A DNA stretch of 64,000 nucleotides from Bog-756 sp963777665. Lineage in GTDB: Bacteria; Actinomycetota; Acidimicrobiia; Acidimicrobiales; RAAP-2. The stretch is from the NCBI GenBank assembly GCA_963777665.1, contig CAVZRJ010000004.1:199259-263258 (forward strand), written 5' to 3'. The notes beneath the pieces were generated by a model that made no database searches, was not told where the DNA came from, and worked only from the letters and a program-made list of their open reading frames with translations. Position numbers and translations under genes: made by a program. This document shows, in pieces, positions 33,903 to 42,999 of this stretch. Within the stretch, counting starts at the first letter, position 1. Every line of letters begins with the position of its first letter.

Positions 33903-34360
33903 CCGAATCAGGAGGGACCACCACCATGACCGACCGAGAGCCCTACATCTCGATCACTCGCACGTTCAGCGCCTCGCCCACGGCTGTCTTCGAGGCCTGG
34001 ACGAGCCCGGCTCAGTTCGGCCGTTGGTTCGGCACAGAGTCCACCGCAGTGGAGGACGTCAGCATGGATCTACGGGTCGGTGGCAATTGGAGCGCACGCA
34101 TGATCCTCGGAGACGGTACGGAGATCGCCTGGCACGGTTCCTATCTCGAGGTGGAAGCCCCGCATCGACTCGTCCTGAGCCTCAGTGACCGGCCCGGCGA
34201 CCAGTTTGAACGAGTTGCGGTCGATCTCAAGGAGGTCGAGGGCGGAACCGAGATGACGTTCACCCAGTCGGGCGGCAACATGCCCCCGGAACATTATGCC
34301 CAGGCCGAGGAAGGGTGGCGGTCGTTCTTCGACGACCTCTCGAAGGGGCTCTCCGGCTGA
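33899..34360 (+). CDS. AHSA1/SRPBCC domain protein
   Basis: A 153-residue START-like fold protein of the AHSA1 group. It shows ISITRTFSASPTAVFEAWT, FGRWFGTES, a WSARMILGDGTEIAWHGSYL strand pair and the ending GWRSFFDDLSKGLSG. These proteins bind small hydrophobic ligands. Genomic pairing with an ArsR repressor, here by ATGA overlap, is the most common arrangement of this family. It suggests a ligand-responsive two-gene unit, but the ligand is unknown. Confidence 0.9.
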   Translation: MTESGGTTTMTDREPYISITRTFSASPTAVFEAWTSPAQFGRWFGTESTAVEDVSMDLRVGGNWSARMILGDGTEIAWHGSYLEVEAPHRLVLSLSDRPGDQFERVAVDLKEVEGGTEMTFTQSGGNMPPEHYAQAEEGWRSFFDDLSKGLSG

Positions 34361-34405
34361 CGCAGTCGCCCCGCCCGGCGCTCTGGATCATGGTGCAGCG
34401 ACTCT

Positions 34406-34981
34406 TCAGAGTCGACTGAGTATCGCGGCCAGGGTTCGTTGGTCTTGCGACTCGGACAGGCTCATGGATGTGAGGTCGATGACGTAGCCGCTCTTCATTG
34501 CGAACAACTGGTCCAGATGTGCTGTCCGTCCGTTGCCCATTGGAGCGGGTTGAGAGGGTAGCCAGTATGCGGGGATGCCACCCACTGACACCCTCGTGAA
34601 GTTCGGCGCTGGAATCGTCTCAGTCTCACTGCCGGGGAAGGTTCCTGAGACGAACTGTGGATGACCATGATGGAGGTTCGTGAAGTTGGCCACCGATTTC
34701 GGATTCCAAGAGAGGTCCACGCCAAAGGTTCCCGGCTCCGACCCTTCAGGAACGTACAGACAGGTGCTTTGCTGACCAGCAAGCGAGTTATTGGCCTCAG
34801 ATGGCCGAACGGGATGACCGAGCGCTTTCGTCGCGGCCTTCATCGACAGCAACGAGCAGGCGGAACGGGCTGGTGGTGACTGCGCTGCCGATGATCCACA
34901 AGCCGCAAGCATGAGTGGGAGAGGCGTCGCCAAGAATACGAGCACGAGGTTCCGCCGAGTCACCTGCGCAGTATCGCCCAA
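34406..34981 (-). CDS. DUF3558-like lipoprotein
   Basis: A 191-residue lipoprotein: RRNLVLVFLATPLPLMLAAC gives a signal with lipobox LAAC. The mature domain has a conserved pair, ACSLLSMKAATKALG and QQSTCLYVPEGS, resembling the C-x-L-L--A--A-G pattern of DUF3558 proteins, probably a disulfide-bonded alpha/beta fold. Function is unknown. A GTG at codon 7 (VTRRN) is an alternative start. It converges on the AHSA1 gene. Confidence 0.65.
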   Translation of the reverse strand: MGDTAQVTRRNLVLVFLATPLPLMLAACGSSAAQSPPARSACSLLSMKAATKALGHPVRPSEANNSLAGQQSTCLYVPEGSEPGTFGVDLSWNPKSVANFTNLHHGHPQFVSGTFPGSETETIPAPNFTRVSVGGIPAYWLPSQPAPMGNGRTAHLDQLFAMKSGYVIDLTSMSLSESQDQRTLAAILSRL

Positions 34982-35069
34982 TTCCGATTATCGAGCTCGC
35001 GCCATTGCCTCCGGAAGCTCAGGTACCGCCCCCGCTCCCTCGCGAGCTGGAGCAAGGATGGCCGGGCAT

Positions 35070-35648
35070 CTAACGGGCACTCGCTGTCAGCTGGACCGCG
35101 ACGGGGTGAGGTTCGGGTAGTGGCAATACGAAGCCAATCAACACTGCGTCGTAGTTCCCCCCGGGAAGTGGAGGCGGTCCACCATTCGCGGTGCATGCAG
35201 GCTCGGGTGCCTGCGGACCGCCTGGACTGCATCCAACATACGTCGTCATCACCTGGATCGGGAACCGGTTGGTGCCTGAAGCAATGATGAGGGGAGCACT
35301 GCTGCACATCGTTGCAAACGCCACCTGCGGTGCGTAGCTGCTGTTGGTGAGCGCCACAACGAAGTCCGGCCTGCATGGTTTGGTGAGGTTGATCGGAGCG
35401 GTTCCATCGTTCACCACCACCAGCGTTCCGTTGAGAACGCGCCCCGGTGTGACCCGGTCGGCGGTCAACGAGATGCGGTCAGTGAGATGTGGATCCGCTG
35501 GCAGCAGTCCATACCCACCTGGCAGCGGAGGCGCTGTCGTGGTTGGCGCGACGGTCGTGTTAGGCAGGCCCGATTGGGCTTGGCCGCAGGCGGCCGCGGT
35601 GGATAGGAGCGGTAACACCATCAGTCCCACGCACCATCGACGTTTCAT
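35070..35648 (-). CDS. Lipoprotein of unknown function
   Basis: From ATG 35648 (MKRRWCVGLMVLPLLSTAAA, then C) the product is a lipoprotein of about 192 residues. A short TTVAPTTTAPPLPGG linker follows. The mature domain contains RVLNGTLVVVNDGTAPINLT, an immunoglobulin-like beta-sandwich strand pattern of the kind seen in proteins with a conserved N-D-G turn. Several Cys (KPCRPDF, ATMCSSA, GCSPGG, PACTANG) suggest disulfides. The frame is open upstream to 35726 but the signal peptide argues for the internal start. Confidence 0.6.
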   Translation of the reverse strand: MKRRWCVGLMVLPLLSTAAACGQAQSGLPNTTVAPTTTAPPLPGGYGLLPADPHLTDRISLTADRVTPGRVLNGTLVVVNDGTAPINLTKPCRPDFVVALTNSSYAPQVAFATMCSSAPLIIASGTNRFPIQVMTTYVGCSPGGPQAPEPACTANGGPPPLPGGNYDAVLIGFVLPLPEPHPVAVQLTASAR

Positions 35649-35852
35649 CGTCAGGTGAGTTTTCCACATGTCCACCTGCGCCTGGTTGCGGCTCACCCCT
35701 TCGCCCCCGACGGCGTAGCCGATCAAGAGGCCGATGACCGCACTAGACCTCCCTGGAGTAATCGGGTTTGTCCCGGAGGTGTCAGCCTTGGGCAGGCGTA
35801 ACCGCCGCTGGCCCGATGACCGGACATAGTGGCCGGCGGAGGTCCATCGGGG

Positions 35853-36188
35853 CTAATTCTTGGAAGGAAGTGAGCGGGCGTAGGCGGTACCCAAGCCCGC
35901 CCATCTCGCAAGTTGTCGTCTTGTCCGGAGATGATCGGATGCGACACGCACCCAGCCATCCATGGGGCGACCACGCATCACCGCCAGCTCTGCATCGGAG
36001 GTGTCGATGAGTTTGGCGGACTTTCTCGGATCGACGCGAACCAACACCCCGCCTTGGCCACTCGCAGCAATCGCCATGTTCCCATTGACCAGGAAGGCCA
36101 GTCCCCCGAAGATCTTCTTCTCGGTTACTCGCGGCTCGCTGTCCAGCAATTCGCGAAGTCGTTCTGCCAACTCCTCGTCATATGCCAC
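35853..36188 (-). CDS. TfoX/Sxy N-terminal domain protein
   Basis: A 111-residue TfoX_N domain protein: MAYDEELAERLRELLDSEPR, EKKIFGGLAFLVNGNMAIAA, VLVRVDPRKSAKL and the ending RRQLARWAGLGTAYARSLPS. Full-length TfoX controls competence in Gammaproteobacteria. Stand-alone N-terminal domains like this are widespread in actinobacteria without a known role. The start matches the family start. It is a single gene. Confidence 0.9.
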   Translation of the reverse strand: MAYDEELAERLRELLDSEPRVTEKKIFGGLAFLVNGNMAIAASGQGGVLVRVDPRKSAKLIDTSDAELAVMRGRPMDGWVRVASDHLRTRRQLARWAGLGTAYARSLPSKN

Positions 36189-36519
36189 CAGCCGGATAGT
36201 ACAGGGCCGTCCGGCGCGTCACTCATGCTGACCACGAAGGCCCGGGCACAAGTCCAAGGTGATCCCCGACGTCACCGACGTTCAGGCCATCTCCGCTGGT
36301 ATGGGGCACCTTTGGCTTGCACGGGTACATGCCGTAGCGTGCGTATGAGGTCGCGTGGTACACGATTCGGCAGTTCTCCGGATGCCCCGAAATTGCCGGG
36401 TCCGTCCCACGGACCCGGTGGCGTCCTGGACTGCCGGTTCGATGACCGATGTCACCTCCGACTGAGCCTCATGTAGCCCAATTCTAAAGGATCTCTCTCG
36501 GCTTGCCGACTCACAGAGT
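36189..36519. other. Intergenic region, nothing recognised
   Basis: About 330 bp lie between the divergent TfoX gene and an uncharacterised plus-strand gene. Short frames are present but none has a ribosome site or family resemblance. Promoters for both neighbours probably lie here. Confidence 0.4.
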
Positions 36520-36843
36520 GTGGCCCGTCCGGAGAACCCGAAAGTGAAGGAAGCCATAGTCACGGCGCTGGTTACGGCCCGTTCGCATGGCAATGCAATG
36601 GCGCCTGAAGAAGGCGCGAGTCTCTGCGACGCCTGGAACTATGCCCTGTTCACTGCATTCGGCACGGCTCGCCCACCCGGAAAGTTCGAGTCCTGGGCCA
36701 GGAGGTCACTCCCAAAGATTGCGGGCTGTCTCCATATGGCGAAAGTGGAAATGACCAGTCCAGAACAGAGCGACGCGATCCGTCTGTCGGCCGTGGCCCT
36801 CTTCGAGTCGCAACAGTGTGAGCTGCACGCCCAAGAAGGGTGA
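36520..36843 (+). CDS. Hypothetical protein
   Basis: A 107-residue frame from a GTG, reading ARPENPKVKEAIVTALVTAR at the start and LCDAWNYALFTAFGTARPPG in the middle. It looks helical and soluble. No family is recognised and no good ribosome site precedes it. Its end overlaps the longest possible start of the ankyrin-repeat frame. Codon use is compatible with coding, but the call is tentative. Confidence 0.45.
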   Translation: MARPENPKVKEAIVTALVTARSHGNAMAPEEGASLCDAWNYALFTAFGTARPPGKFESWARRSLPKIAGCLHMAKVEMTSPEQSDAIRLSAVALFESQQCELHAQEG

Positions 36844-36937
36844 CCGAAACGCAGAGCGCCGTCACCTGTCACAAGAAGGTTCCCCCGTACGTGCCGGATC
36901 GCGTCCGTATCGATGCGATTGGCTGGCACAGGTCCCG

Positions 36938-37651
36938 GTGTCCAACGATGCCGCCATTTTCCTTGACAGTCCGAACCTGATCAGACGCCTCCTGTCAGAC
37001 GAACCTGATCTAGCGAGAGCGAGATTCGAAGCCGGAGGCGGTACGAGCACGGCGCTCCATTTCGTTACAGATTGGCCTGGTTACTTTCCAAACGGGCCGG
37101 ACATCGTGAACCTGCTGATCGACGCCGGAGCCGACCCGAATGCGCGCACGACCGGAAGTGGCTCAGCAACACCAGGATACGGCTCCGAAACGCCCCTCCA
37201 CTATGCCGCGAGCAGCGACGACGTGGACGTTGCGGTGGCACTGACCGACGGGGGTGCCGATCTTGAAACGCCCGACGGCTCGATCGGGACACCCCTCGAC
37301 AATGCAGTGGGTTACGCCTGCTGGCACGTCGCTCGCCTCCTCGTGATGCGTGGCGCCCAAGTGGAGAAGATCTGGCACGCTGGTGCCCTCGGCATGCTGG
37401 ACCGATTGGACGATCTGCTCGTGTCCGAGGTCGACCCGGTGCAGATTTCACAGGGGTTCTGGCACGCCTGCGCAGCTGGTCAACGCCGTGCAGCCGAGCG
37501 TTTGTTGAGCGCTGGGGCTGATCTCAACTGGGAACCGGACTATGCAGAAGGGACTCCTCTCGACGCGGCCGGTGGTCTCGGGACACGTCAGGAGAATGTC
37601 ATCACCTGGCTCCACGAGAAAGGCGCCCACACTTCAGTTCAATCGGAATAG
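36938..37651 (+). CDS. Ankyrin-repeat protein
   Basis: A product of about 237 residues with ankyrin-type repeats. Recognisable units are STALHFVTDW with NLLIDAGADPNAR, ETPLHYAASSDDVDVAVALT with DGGADLETPDG, GTPLDNAVGYACWHVARLLV and AAERLLSAGADLNWE with GTPLDAAG. These repeats mediate protein binding. The start is unclear: GTG at 36938 is used, but the open frame reaches 36818 and overlaps the preceding hypothetical gene. No signal peptide is seen, so it is likely cytoplasmic. It is followed 15 bp later by a tiny Cys-rich gene that may share its transcript. Confidence 0.75.
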   Translation: MSNDAAIFLDSPNLIRRLLSDEPDLARARFEAGGGTSTALHFVTDWPGYFPNGPDIVNLLIDAGADPNARTTGSGSATPGYGSETPLHYAASSDDVDVAVALTDGGADLETPDGSIGTPLDNAVGYACWHVARLLVMRGAQVEKIWHAGALGMLDRLDDLLVSEVDPVQISQGFWHACAAGQRRAAERLLSAGADLNWEPDYAEGTPLDAAGGLGTRQENVITWLHEKGAHTSVQSE

Positions 37652-37666
37652 GAGAGAAGGTCTTCC

Positions 37667-37774
37667 ATGGAAATGCGTTGCGCAGAATGCGGGTGCCTTG
37701 TCGACTCCGGCAACGTGGTCGAACGGTGTCACGACCCCGAGTGCTGTTGCAAGAACCTCCCCGACAAGGCGTGA
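37667..37774 (+). CDS. Tiny Cys-rich protein (35 residues), possible zinc-binding
   Basis: An ATG at 37667 behind AGGAGAGAAGG opens a 35-codon gene with seven Cys. The sequence starts MEMRCAECGCLVDSG and continues ERCHDPECCCKNL. Cys5, Cys8, Cys21 and Cys26-28, with His22, make a plausible zinc-ribbon-like or metallothionein-like site. It lies 15 bp after the ankyrin gene, with a clear ribosome site of its own. No family is recognised. Confidence 0.6.
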   Translation: MEMRCAECGCLVDSGNVVERCHDPECCCKNLPDKA

Positions 37775-37927
37775 ACGTCCCCGGTGCCGGACGGTGCCAC
37801 TGGACAACCGCGGCTCACGGTGATCTGGAGCACCTGGACCCGCTCGTGTATCGGCACCTGTCGGATGAGATGGCGGGGACAATCACCCACCAAGTGCAGT
37901 TCCGGAGGACTCAATGACTCGAAGTGG

Positions 37928-39073
37928 TCAGGGGACGTTCGGTCCGAACCACCGATGGACTCGCGTGGACTCCCACGCTTGCTTCTCCTTCGAGAGCGCA
38001 GCACTTGGAGCGGTGAACTTTGCCACTGGGGTGTCGTACGACAAGAAGTTGACATCGATCCGCCCCACGAGGTCGTCGCCCAGCTCCACGTAGCACCCCG
38101 CCGAGCCGTCGTATGGCAAGGGGTCGCTGTCATTTGTGAGCTTGGCAATGAGGACCTTGGTGACCGTCGCCGCCTCACCCTCAGCGATTCCTCCTGCGCG
38201 CGGCACCGGTGCGCTCGTCACGTCGCCGATTGCATACACGTTAGGAAACTTCGTAGCGAAGGTGGCCGGATCGACCGGGATCCACCCGTCCTCGACGAGC
38301 TCGGACACGGCTACGACCTCGGGGGCGCAATGCACCGGGATACCCAGAAAGAGGTCGTAGGGCAGCTCACGCCCATCCTCGAGATGGGCGATGTGATGCT
38401 CAGGATCGAGACGGATCACCTTCGACCCGGGCCAGTACTCGATACCGTGCTCCTCGAGGATGGCCGTCAGCGCTGACGACGTTCTCTGCGAGATCGGAAT
38501 CGGAGCGGGCATCGGACTGACGAGATGAATAGTGGATGACTCACGCAGTCCACGATGAGCGAGGAAGTTGTCCACGAGTAAGGCAGTCTCGACCGGCGCT
38601 CCGGGGCACTTGAAGAATGGACCGAGCACACTCACGACGACGGCGCCACCGTTGTTGAACGCGACAAGCGCGTCTCGGGCCCGCTCAGCGCCGGCGAAGG
38701 AGTAGAACTCGACTCCATCTTCCGCGAGTCCCGGCGTCGCCGCCACGTCATAGTCGGCTCCGAGTGCCACGACGAGGATATCGGCATCGTAGGTGGCGAC
38801 GTCTGTGACGACTCGGCGACGCTTGGGATCGATCGCCGTCACTGTCTCTTGGCGGAACTCAACTCCCGGTTTGTCGATGCCTCGATAGGGGTTCCACACC
38901 TCGGATGCCTGGCGGCGCCCGAACATCACATCGAGCTTCGAAAATCCAAACATGAAGGCATCGCTCTTGTCGATGAGCGTGATGTGCACCTTGTCGGGGA
39001 TCGCCTCGGAAAGCCCGGCGACAAGTTCAAGGCCTCCGAATCCCGCTCCCAGAACGACAACGTGCTCAGCCAT
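37928..39073 (-). CDS. NAD(P)/FAD-dependent oxidoreductase, sulfide:quinone-reductase-like
   Basis: A 381-residue flavoprotein of the SQR/NDH-2-like group. The FAD motif is VVVLGAGFGGLELVAGL. It also has ILVVALGADYD, a Cys in GPFFKCPGAPVETALLVDNF and the second FAD motif FPNVYAIGDVTSAP. The FKCPxAPxE segment with Cys is typical of flavocytochrome-c/SQR-type enzymes that act on sulfide or similar reductants. Only one of the usual redox Cys is clearly placed, so substrate assignment is uncertain. No transmembrane helix is visible. It converges on the plus-strand tiny Cys-rich gene. Confidence 0.85.
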   Translation of the reverse strand: MAEHVVVLGAGFGGLELVAGLSEAIPDKVHITLIDKSDAFMFGFSKLDVMFGRRQASEVWNPYRGIDKPGVEFRQETVTAIDPKRRRVVTDVATYDADILVVALGADYDVAATPGLAEDGVEFYSFAGAERARDALVAFNNGGAVVVSVLGPFFKCPGAPVETALLVDNFLAHRGLRESSTIHLVSPMPAPIPISQRTSSALTAILEEHGIEYWPGSKVIRLDPEHHIAHLEDGRELPYDLFLGIPVHCAPEVVAVSELVEDGWIPVDPATFATKFPNVYAIGDVTSAPVPRAGGIAEGEAATVTKVLIAKLTNDSDPLPYDGSAGCYVELGDDLVGRIDVNFLSYDTPVAKFTAPSAALSKEKQAWESTRVHRWFGPNVP

Positions 39074-39227
39074 GATGGCAAGATAACAGAGCGATGGAAT
39101 GTGCCCCGATCAAGGGCAGGGTCCGTCCCGCGATGGCGCCAGGGTGTGCCACGAACCTTCGGAACGTTCAGGGATCCGTTCCTAGAGCTCCTCGTTGGTT
39201 CCTCACACCTTGCTTCAGGTCCCAGAA

Positions 39228-39653
39228 TCAGCGCAGCTCAGCCCGCGGTCGCACGGCAATCGTGACACGAGCCGTTGCGCAAAGCCGGTCCTGATCGTCG
39301 TGCATCTCGACGTCCCAGACCCAGCTTGTCCGACCCCTGTGTATCGCGACCGCGGTGCCGTGGACGGAACCGTCGGTGATCGGCCGCAGGAAGCTGGTGT
39401 TGTTCGCCATCCCCAGAGCAGCACCCCCTGTGGCGAACACCCCGCGGGCGGTACCAGTCGAGGCGAGCGTTTCGGCGATTGCCGCATAGACGCCGCCATG
39501 AATCATCCCTAAGGGCTGGCAGACCTGCGGTCGAACTGGGAGAGTGCCGGAGCACCGGTCGATCTCGTCGCTCTCATGGACGACCAATCCGATCGTCGCG
39601 TCGAACGCTGACTCAAGGGGGACGCGCAGCTTGTACGGAGGAGTATCGGGCAT
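39228..39653 (-). CDS. PaaI-type hotdog thioesterase
   Basis: A 141-residue hotdog-fold protein. The core reads VCQPLGMIHGGVYAAIAETL (His-Gly-Gly, then acidic residue), with NNTSFLRPITDGSVHGTAV and WVWDVEMHDDQDRLCATARV following. Family members hydrolyse acyl- or aryl-CoA thioesters such as the menaquinone intermediate DHNA-CoA. The ATG at 39653 (MPDTPPYK) is preferred to the longer frame; the ribosome site is weak. It stands alone. Confidence 0.87.
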   Translation of the reverse strand: MPDTPPYKLRVPLESAFDATIGLVVHESDEIDRCSGTLPVRPQVCQPLGMIHGGVYAAIAETLASTGTARGVFATGGAALGMANNTSFLRPITDGSVHGTAVAIHRGRTSWVWDVEMHDDQDRLCATARVTIAVRPRAELR

Positions 39654-40063
39654 GATGCCGAGGTTACCGCTGCGCAAGTATGAGGAGATTCTCCAGGTTG
39701 GGAGGGCACTCTCCACACCCCTCTCAAGGTGGAGACACGGTTCGAAACCCCCTTGGACTGCGTGTTGGCCAGCCATCGGGCGAGGACAGCTGTCCCGGGC
39801 CGGACCCAACTGATGTCGGGCAGATGCGGCTGATCTTCGAGCGAACACCCCAGCACATCCTGGCATGGTGCACAACATGGCGCGGGGACCGACGTCACAC
39901 GCGGAGCTGACCTCATCTGCCACCCAACGCGCCCCGGCCGCACCACGATGTGCGTCTGGTCGAGGATCGTGGCGCACAGCACTGATCGCGGAACACTGGT
40001 CGAGCGGTCGGTCATCGAGCGAAGTAGCCTGCCGTCGTTGCTGGGGAAAGCGACCACGCAACC
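39654..40063. other. Intergenic region without a supported gene
   Basis: About 410 bp separate the divergent thioesterase and VOC genes. Several open frames cross it on both strands, but their translations are Arg/Ser/Pro-rich and match nothing I know. No hairpin or repeat stands out. Confidence 0.4.
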
Positions 40064-40498
40064 GTGCACTCACCGGAAGGGGGAGCCATCTCCAGCGCCG
40101 AATCATCCATTCCGGCCGAGCTCTCGATGGTCGTGTTGACGTCACGTGACGTACCGAGACTCCGCCGCTTCTACCGGGCGCTCGGCTGGTCCGAGCAGGC
40201 GGGGGCCACCGACGAGTTGTGCCGATTCCAGCTAGGGCCGGTGGTCCTGACGCTGTACCCGGACGAGCGTCGTGTAGACGAACACGAGCCTGTCGCGCCG
40301 TCGCACATCACCCTGGTCGTGCGCCCGCCGTCCAGGGAGCTCGTCGATGAGGCGTACCGCACCGCGGTCGACGCCGGAGCCGAGGTCGTGAGTCCTCCGA
40401 CCGATCACTCATGGGGCGGCCGGTCGAGCGTCGTGGCAGATCCCGACGGACATCGCTGGGAGCTTCTCTGGATCCCCACCCGCCAGCCCGAGGCTTGA
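40064..40498 (+). CDS. VOC family (glyoxalase-like) protein
   Basis: A VOC protein of up to 144 residues: VVLTSRDVPRLRRFYRALGW, VLTLYPDERR, SHITLVVRPPSRE, then the typical end SSVVADPDGHRWELLWIP. The half-motifs resemble the bleomycin-resistance/dioxygenase-like VOC group of unknown substrate. The start is uncertain: GTG at 40064 is used, but ATG at 40127, immediately before the first strand, may be real. Confidence 0.78.
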   Translation: MHSPEGGAISSAESSIPAELSMVVLTSRDVPRLRRFYRALGWSEQAGATDELCRFQLGPVVLTLYPDERRVDEHEPVAPSHITLVVRPPSRELVDEAYRTAVDAGAEVVSPPTDHSWGGRSSVVADPDGHRWELLWIPTRQPEA

Positions 40499-40664
40499 AC
40501 AGTGGACCGCTGAAAGGGAAGCTGCGGCCGGTTCCGACCCTCAGAACGTCCTCGTCGTCTCGTTCCTGGGTGGCTGAATTCATTGTGTCGGGAGTTCGCC
40601 AATCTTGGCCTTTCACCGGGGCGTCGACCGAGCTGATCGCCCGAAGAGCCGATATCGTTGTGTG

Positions 40665-41459
40665 GTGAGCGACGACACCTGGGCCGGATTGGCTGACCAA
40701 TTTGCCGACGACGCCTATGCCTCGGTGAAGGGACGCGTGCGCACCTATGTGTTGCACCAGCAGCTGCTTGAGCATTTACCAGCGCCTCCAGCGTCTGTGC
40801 TCGACGTCGGCGGCGGCGCGGGCCATCAATCGTTTCCGCTGGCCCAGGCCGGTTACAACGTGACATTGCTTGATCCGTCGCCGGCGATGCTGGACAAGGC
40901 TCAGCAGCGCCTCCAGCGGCTGCCCGGAGATGCCCAGCGACGGGTGACGCTCTTGCAGGCCGACGGCGAGGACACCGTCGAGGCGGTCAATGGCGGACGG
41001 TTTGCAGCCGTGTTGTGCCACGGCGTGCTCGGGTACCTCGAGCAACCGGAGCCGTTGATCGACCAGCTGTGCCGGTGCGCCGCCGCCGATGGCGTGGTCT
41101 CGATCATGGCGGCGAACGCTAAGGCGCTGGCGGTGCGCCCGGCCTTGGAACGGCGGTGGGACGACGCCCTCGCGGCGTTTGACGCCACCGGCGAGGTTGG
41201 GGTGCTCGGAGTACCGACCCGAGCCGACACTGTGGAGCACCTCAGCGATCTCATGCGAAGCGGAGACGTAGAACCACTGCGGTGGTACGGGGTATGGCTG
41301 TTTGTCGACTGGCTCGAATTCAGCGGAGCCGAGTTGGATCTCAGTGACTCAAAGCGGCTCGCGGCAACGGCCGCTGTCGAACTGGAAGCCAGCCGACGAG
41401 ACCCCTACCGCCAACTCGGTCGCGTCTTTCATCTCGTGGGACGCAAAGCTCCGAGCTGA
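40665..41459 (+). CDS. Class I SAM-dependent methyltransferase
   Basis: A methyltransferase of about 264 residues. SAM motif I is SVLDVGGGAGHQSFPLAQAG, followed by acidic LLDPSPAMLDKA and FAAVLCHGVLGYLEQPE. Overall it resembles CmoM/SmtA-type methyltransferases (the LEHLP start and LFVDWLEF segment), which act on tRNA or small molecules. The GTG at 40665 follows another GTG at 40662; both are possible. The target is not known. Confidence 0.85.
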   Translation: MSDDTWAGLADQFADDAYASVKGRVRTYVLHQQLLEHLPAPPASVLDVGGGAGHQSFPLAQAGYNVTLLDPSPAMLDKAQQRLQRLPGDAQRRVTLLQADGEDTVEAVNGGRFAAVLCHGVLGYLEQPEPLIDQLCRCAAADGVVSIMAANAKALAVRPALERRWDDALAAFDATGEVGVLGVPTRADTVEHLSDLMRSGDVEPLRWYGVWLFVDWLEFSGAELDLSDSKRLAATAAVELEASRRDPYRQLGRVFHLVGRKAPS

Positions 41460-41593
41460 CGAGCAACAACAGCCAAGCCCTTGTAGGAATTGGGGCGTCA
41501 CGAAGCCTGCTGCGGCGTCGCGAGGCCGGCGCGACGAGGACTGACGAATGGCGTTCAGTCCAGCTCACTCGCCCGGTACCCCAGCCAGTGTCA

Positions 41594-42412
41594 TCACGAG
41601 TGTCCCGCCTCGTACGGCTCGGTGAAGAGGCCGCCCTGTGCGGCACCCGAGCTCGATTTGCCGCCTCCTGGGCCACGCAGGACGAAGGCGATGATGACGG
41701 CGAGCAGGGCACCGGCAATGGGGCCGGCGATGTACACCCAGTAGCCGGTGAAGGTGGTGCCGACCAGATCGGGACCGAAGGTGCGGGCCGGGTTCATCGA
41801 CGCACCTGAGATGGGGCTACCCCACAAGCCGGCCAAGGCGATGTACCCCCCCACTCCGAAGGCACCGAACAAGCCGACGTTCTGCGCGCCCGAGGCTGTA
41901 CCCAGAATCACGCTGACCAGGCCCAGGGTCAAGATCAACTCCATCCAGAACGCAGACAGGTCGGAGTAGCCATGCGCTGGGTAGTTGGACCCGTAGATGG
42001 CGGAAACGTGGACCACCGAGCGCAGGAAGAGGGCGGCGAGCGTGGCCCCGGTGAGCTGTACGACGATGTAGCCGGGCACCCGCCGCCACGGGAAGTCCCG
42101 GCGCAGGGCAAAGGCGATGCTGACTGCCGGATTCAGGTGGGCACCAGACACCTTGCCCATGAACAAGATGATGGCCAGCACTGTCAGGCCCGGTGCCACG
42201 ACGGCGGAGGTGCGGCTGACCACACCGGGGAAGGCGTGTCCCATCATCCCGGCACCGGCCGCCGCCAGGACCAGGAAGAACGTTCCCAGAAGCTCGGAGA
42301 AGAGGCGACGCCACTCTTGGTGGGGGTCGTTGAAGTGGGTGATGCGGTCGATGATGTTCTGCTCGTAGCGGGCGATGGGGCCGAGCGTGGGGAGTTGCTG
42401 TGTCGCTGCCAT
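41594..42412 (-). CDS. MIP-family aquaporin/glycerol channel
   Basis: A 272-residue channel with six hydrophobic helices and both NPA loops: SGAHLNPAVSIAF and ISGASMNPARTFGPDL. The second loop, NPARTFGP with Arg in the selectivity filter, is standard. A hydrophilic N-terminus of about 36 residues with a HFNDPHQEWRRLFSE lead is an unusual addition. It conducts water, and possibly glycerol or another small solute; the filter cannot be read fully by eye. It is a single gene. Confidence 0.92.
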   Translation of the reverse strand: MAATQQLPTLGPIARYEQNIIDRITHFNDPHQEWRRLFSELLGTFFLVLAAAGAGMMGHAFPGVVSRTSAVVAPGLTVLAIILFMGKVSGAHLNPAVSIAFALRRDFPWRRVPGYIVVQLTGATLAALFLRSVVHVSAIYGSNYPAHGYSDLSAFWMELILTLGLVSVILGTASGAQNVGLFGAFGVGGYIALAGLWGSPISGASMNPARTFGPDLVGTTFTGYWVYIAGPIAGALLAVIIAFVLRGPGGGKSSSGAAQGGLFTEPYEAGHS

Positions 42413-42553
42413 CGTGGATCACACCTTCCGGAGCTAGAGGTTGTTCGGGGCGTCGGCGTTCTTCTCCAGTCGGTTGGCGGATGTGGGCGGGCCCGCCGAG
42501 ACCGTACGGAAACGTACCAACAGAGTGCAAGTACCTGTCCGAGCGCCCTCTCC

Positions 42554-42928
42554 TCAGTAGGGCAGATCCTCGGGTGAGCAGTCCCGATAGTCAGGATCGG
42601 GCTCAACGACGAACTGCACCGCTCTGATGGTCGAGTGACCGTCCAGGATGGCTCGAGCAATACGGTGCATTCCGTCCATCACACGGCCATCGGCGCCGAG
42701 GATGACCGGATACGAGGGATCGACTTCCTGGATGAGCCGAATATGGTCGATGATCCGGCGGACTGTCGGGGTCGGCCCGAACGTGAACCAGAAGTCCGTG
42801 CCGACATCAGCGATGGAATCAAGCGGCACCTCGCTGACCGGCAAATCAGCGCTAGCGGCGATGAGATTGTCCACGTCCCAGGCATCCAACCCCTTGCTAC
42901 TCGGTCGGAAGTTGTACTGCTTGCGCAC
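42554..42928 (-). CDS. ParB/Srx-like domain protein
   Basis: From GTG 42928 the product has about 124 residues. It begins VRKQYNFRPSSKGLDAWDVD and contains YPVILGADGRVMDGMHRIAR, the nucleotide-binding G-x-x-D-G-x-H-R signature of ParB-like nuclease folds. The ending is DPDYRDCSPEDLPY. Stand-alone versions like this are found widely and their role is unknown. The frame is open upstream to 43069, overlapping the neighbouring lipoprotein gene, so the internal GTG is preferred. Confidence 0.75.
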   Translation of the reverse strand: MRKQYNFRPSSKGLDAWDVDNLIAASADLPVSEVPLDSIADVGTDFWFTFGPTPTVRRIIDHIRLIQEVDPSYPVILGADGRVMDGMHRIARAILDGHSTIRAVQFVVEPDPDYRDCSPEDLPY

Positions 42929-42999
42929 CGGGCAAGTCTTTCGCACTTTCGGGACCGAAGGGATGGTCCGGCGCGGAGTCCACGGAACGGATGCGTCAA

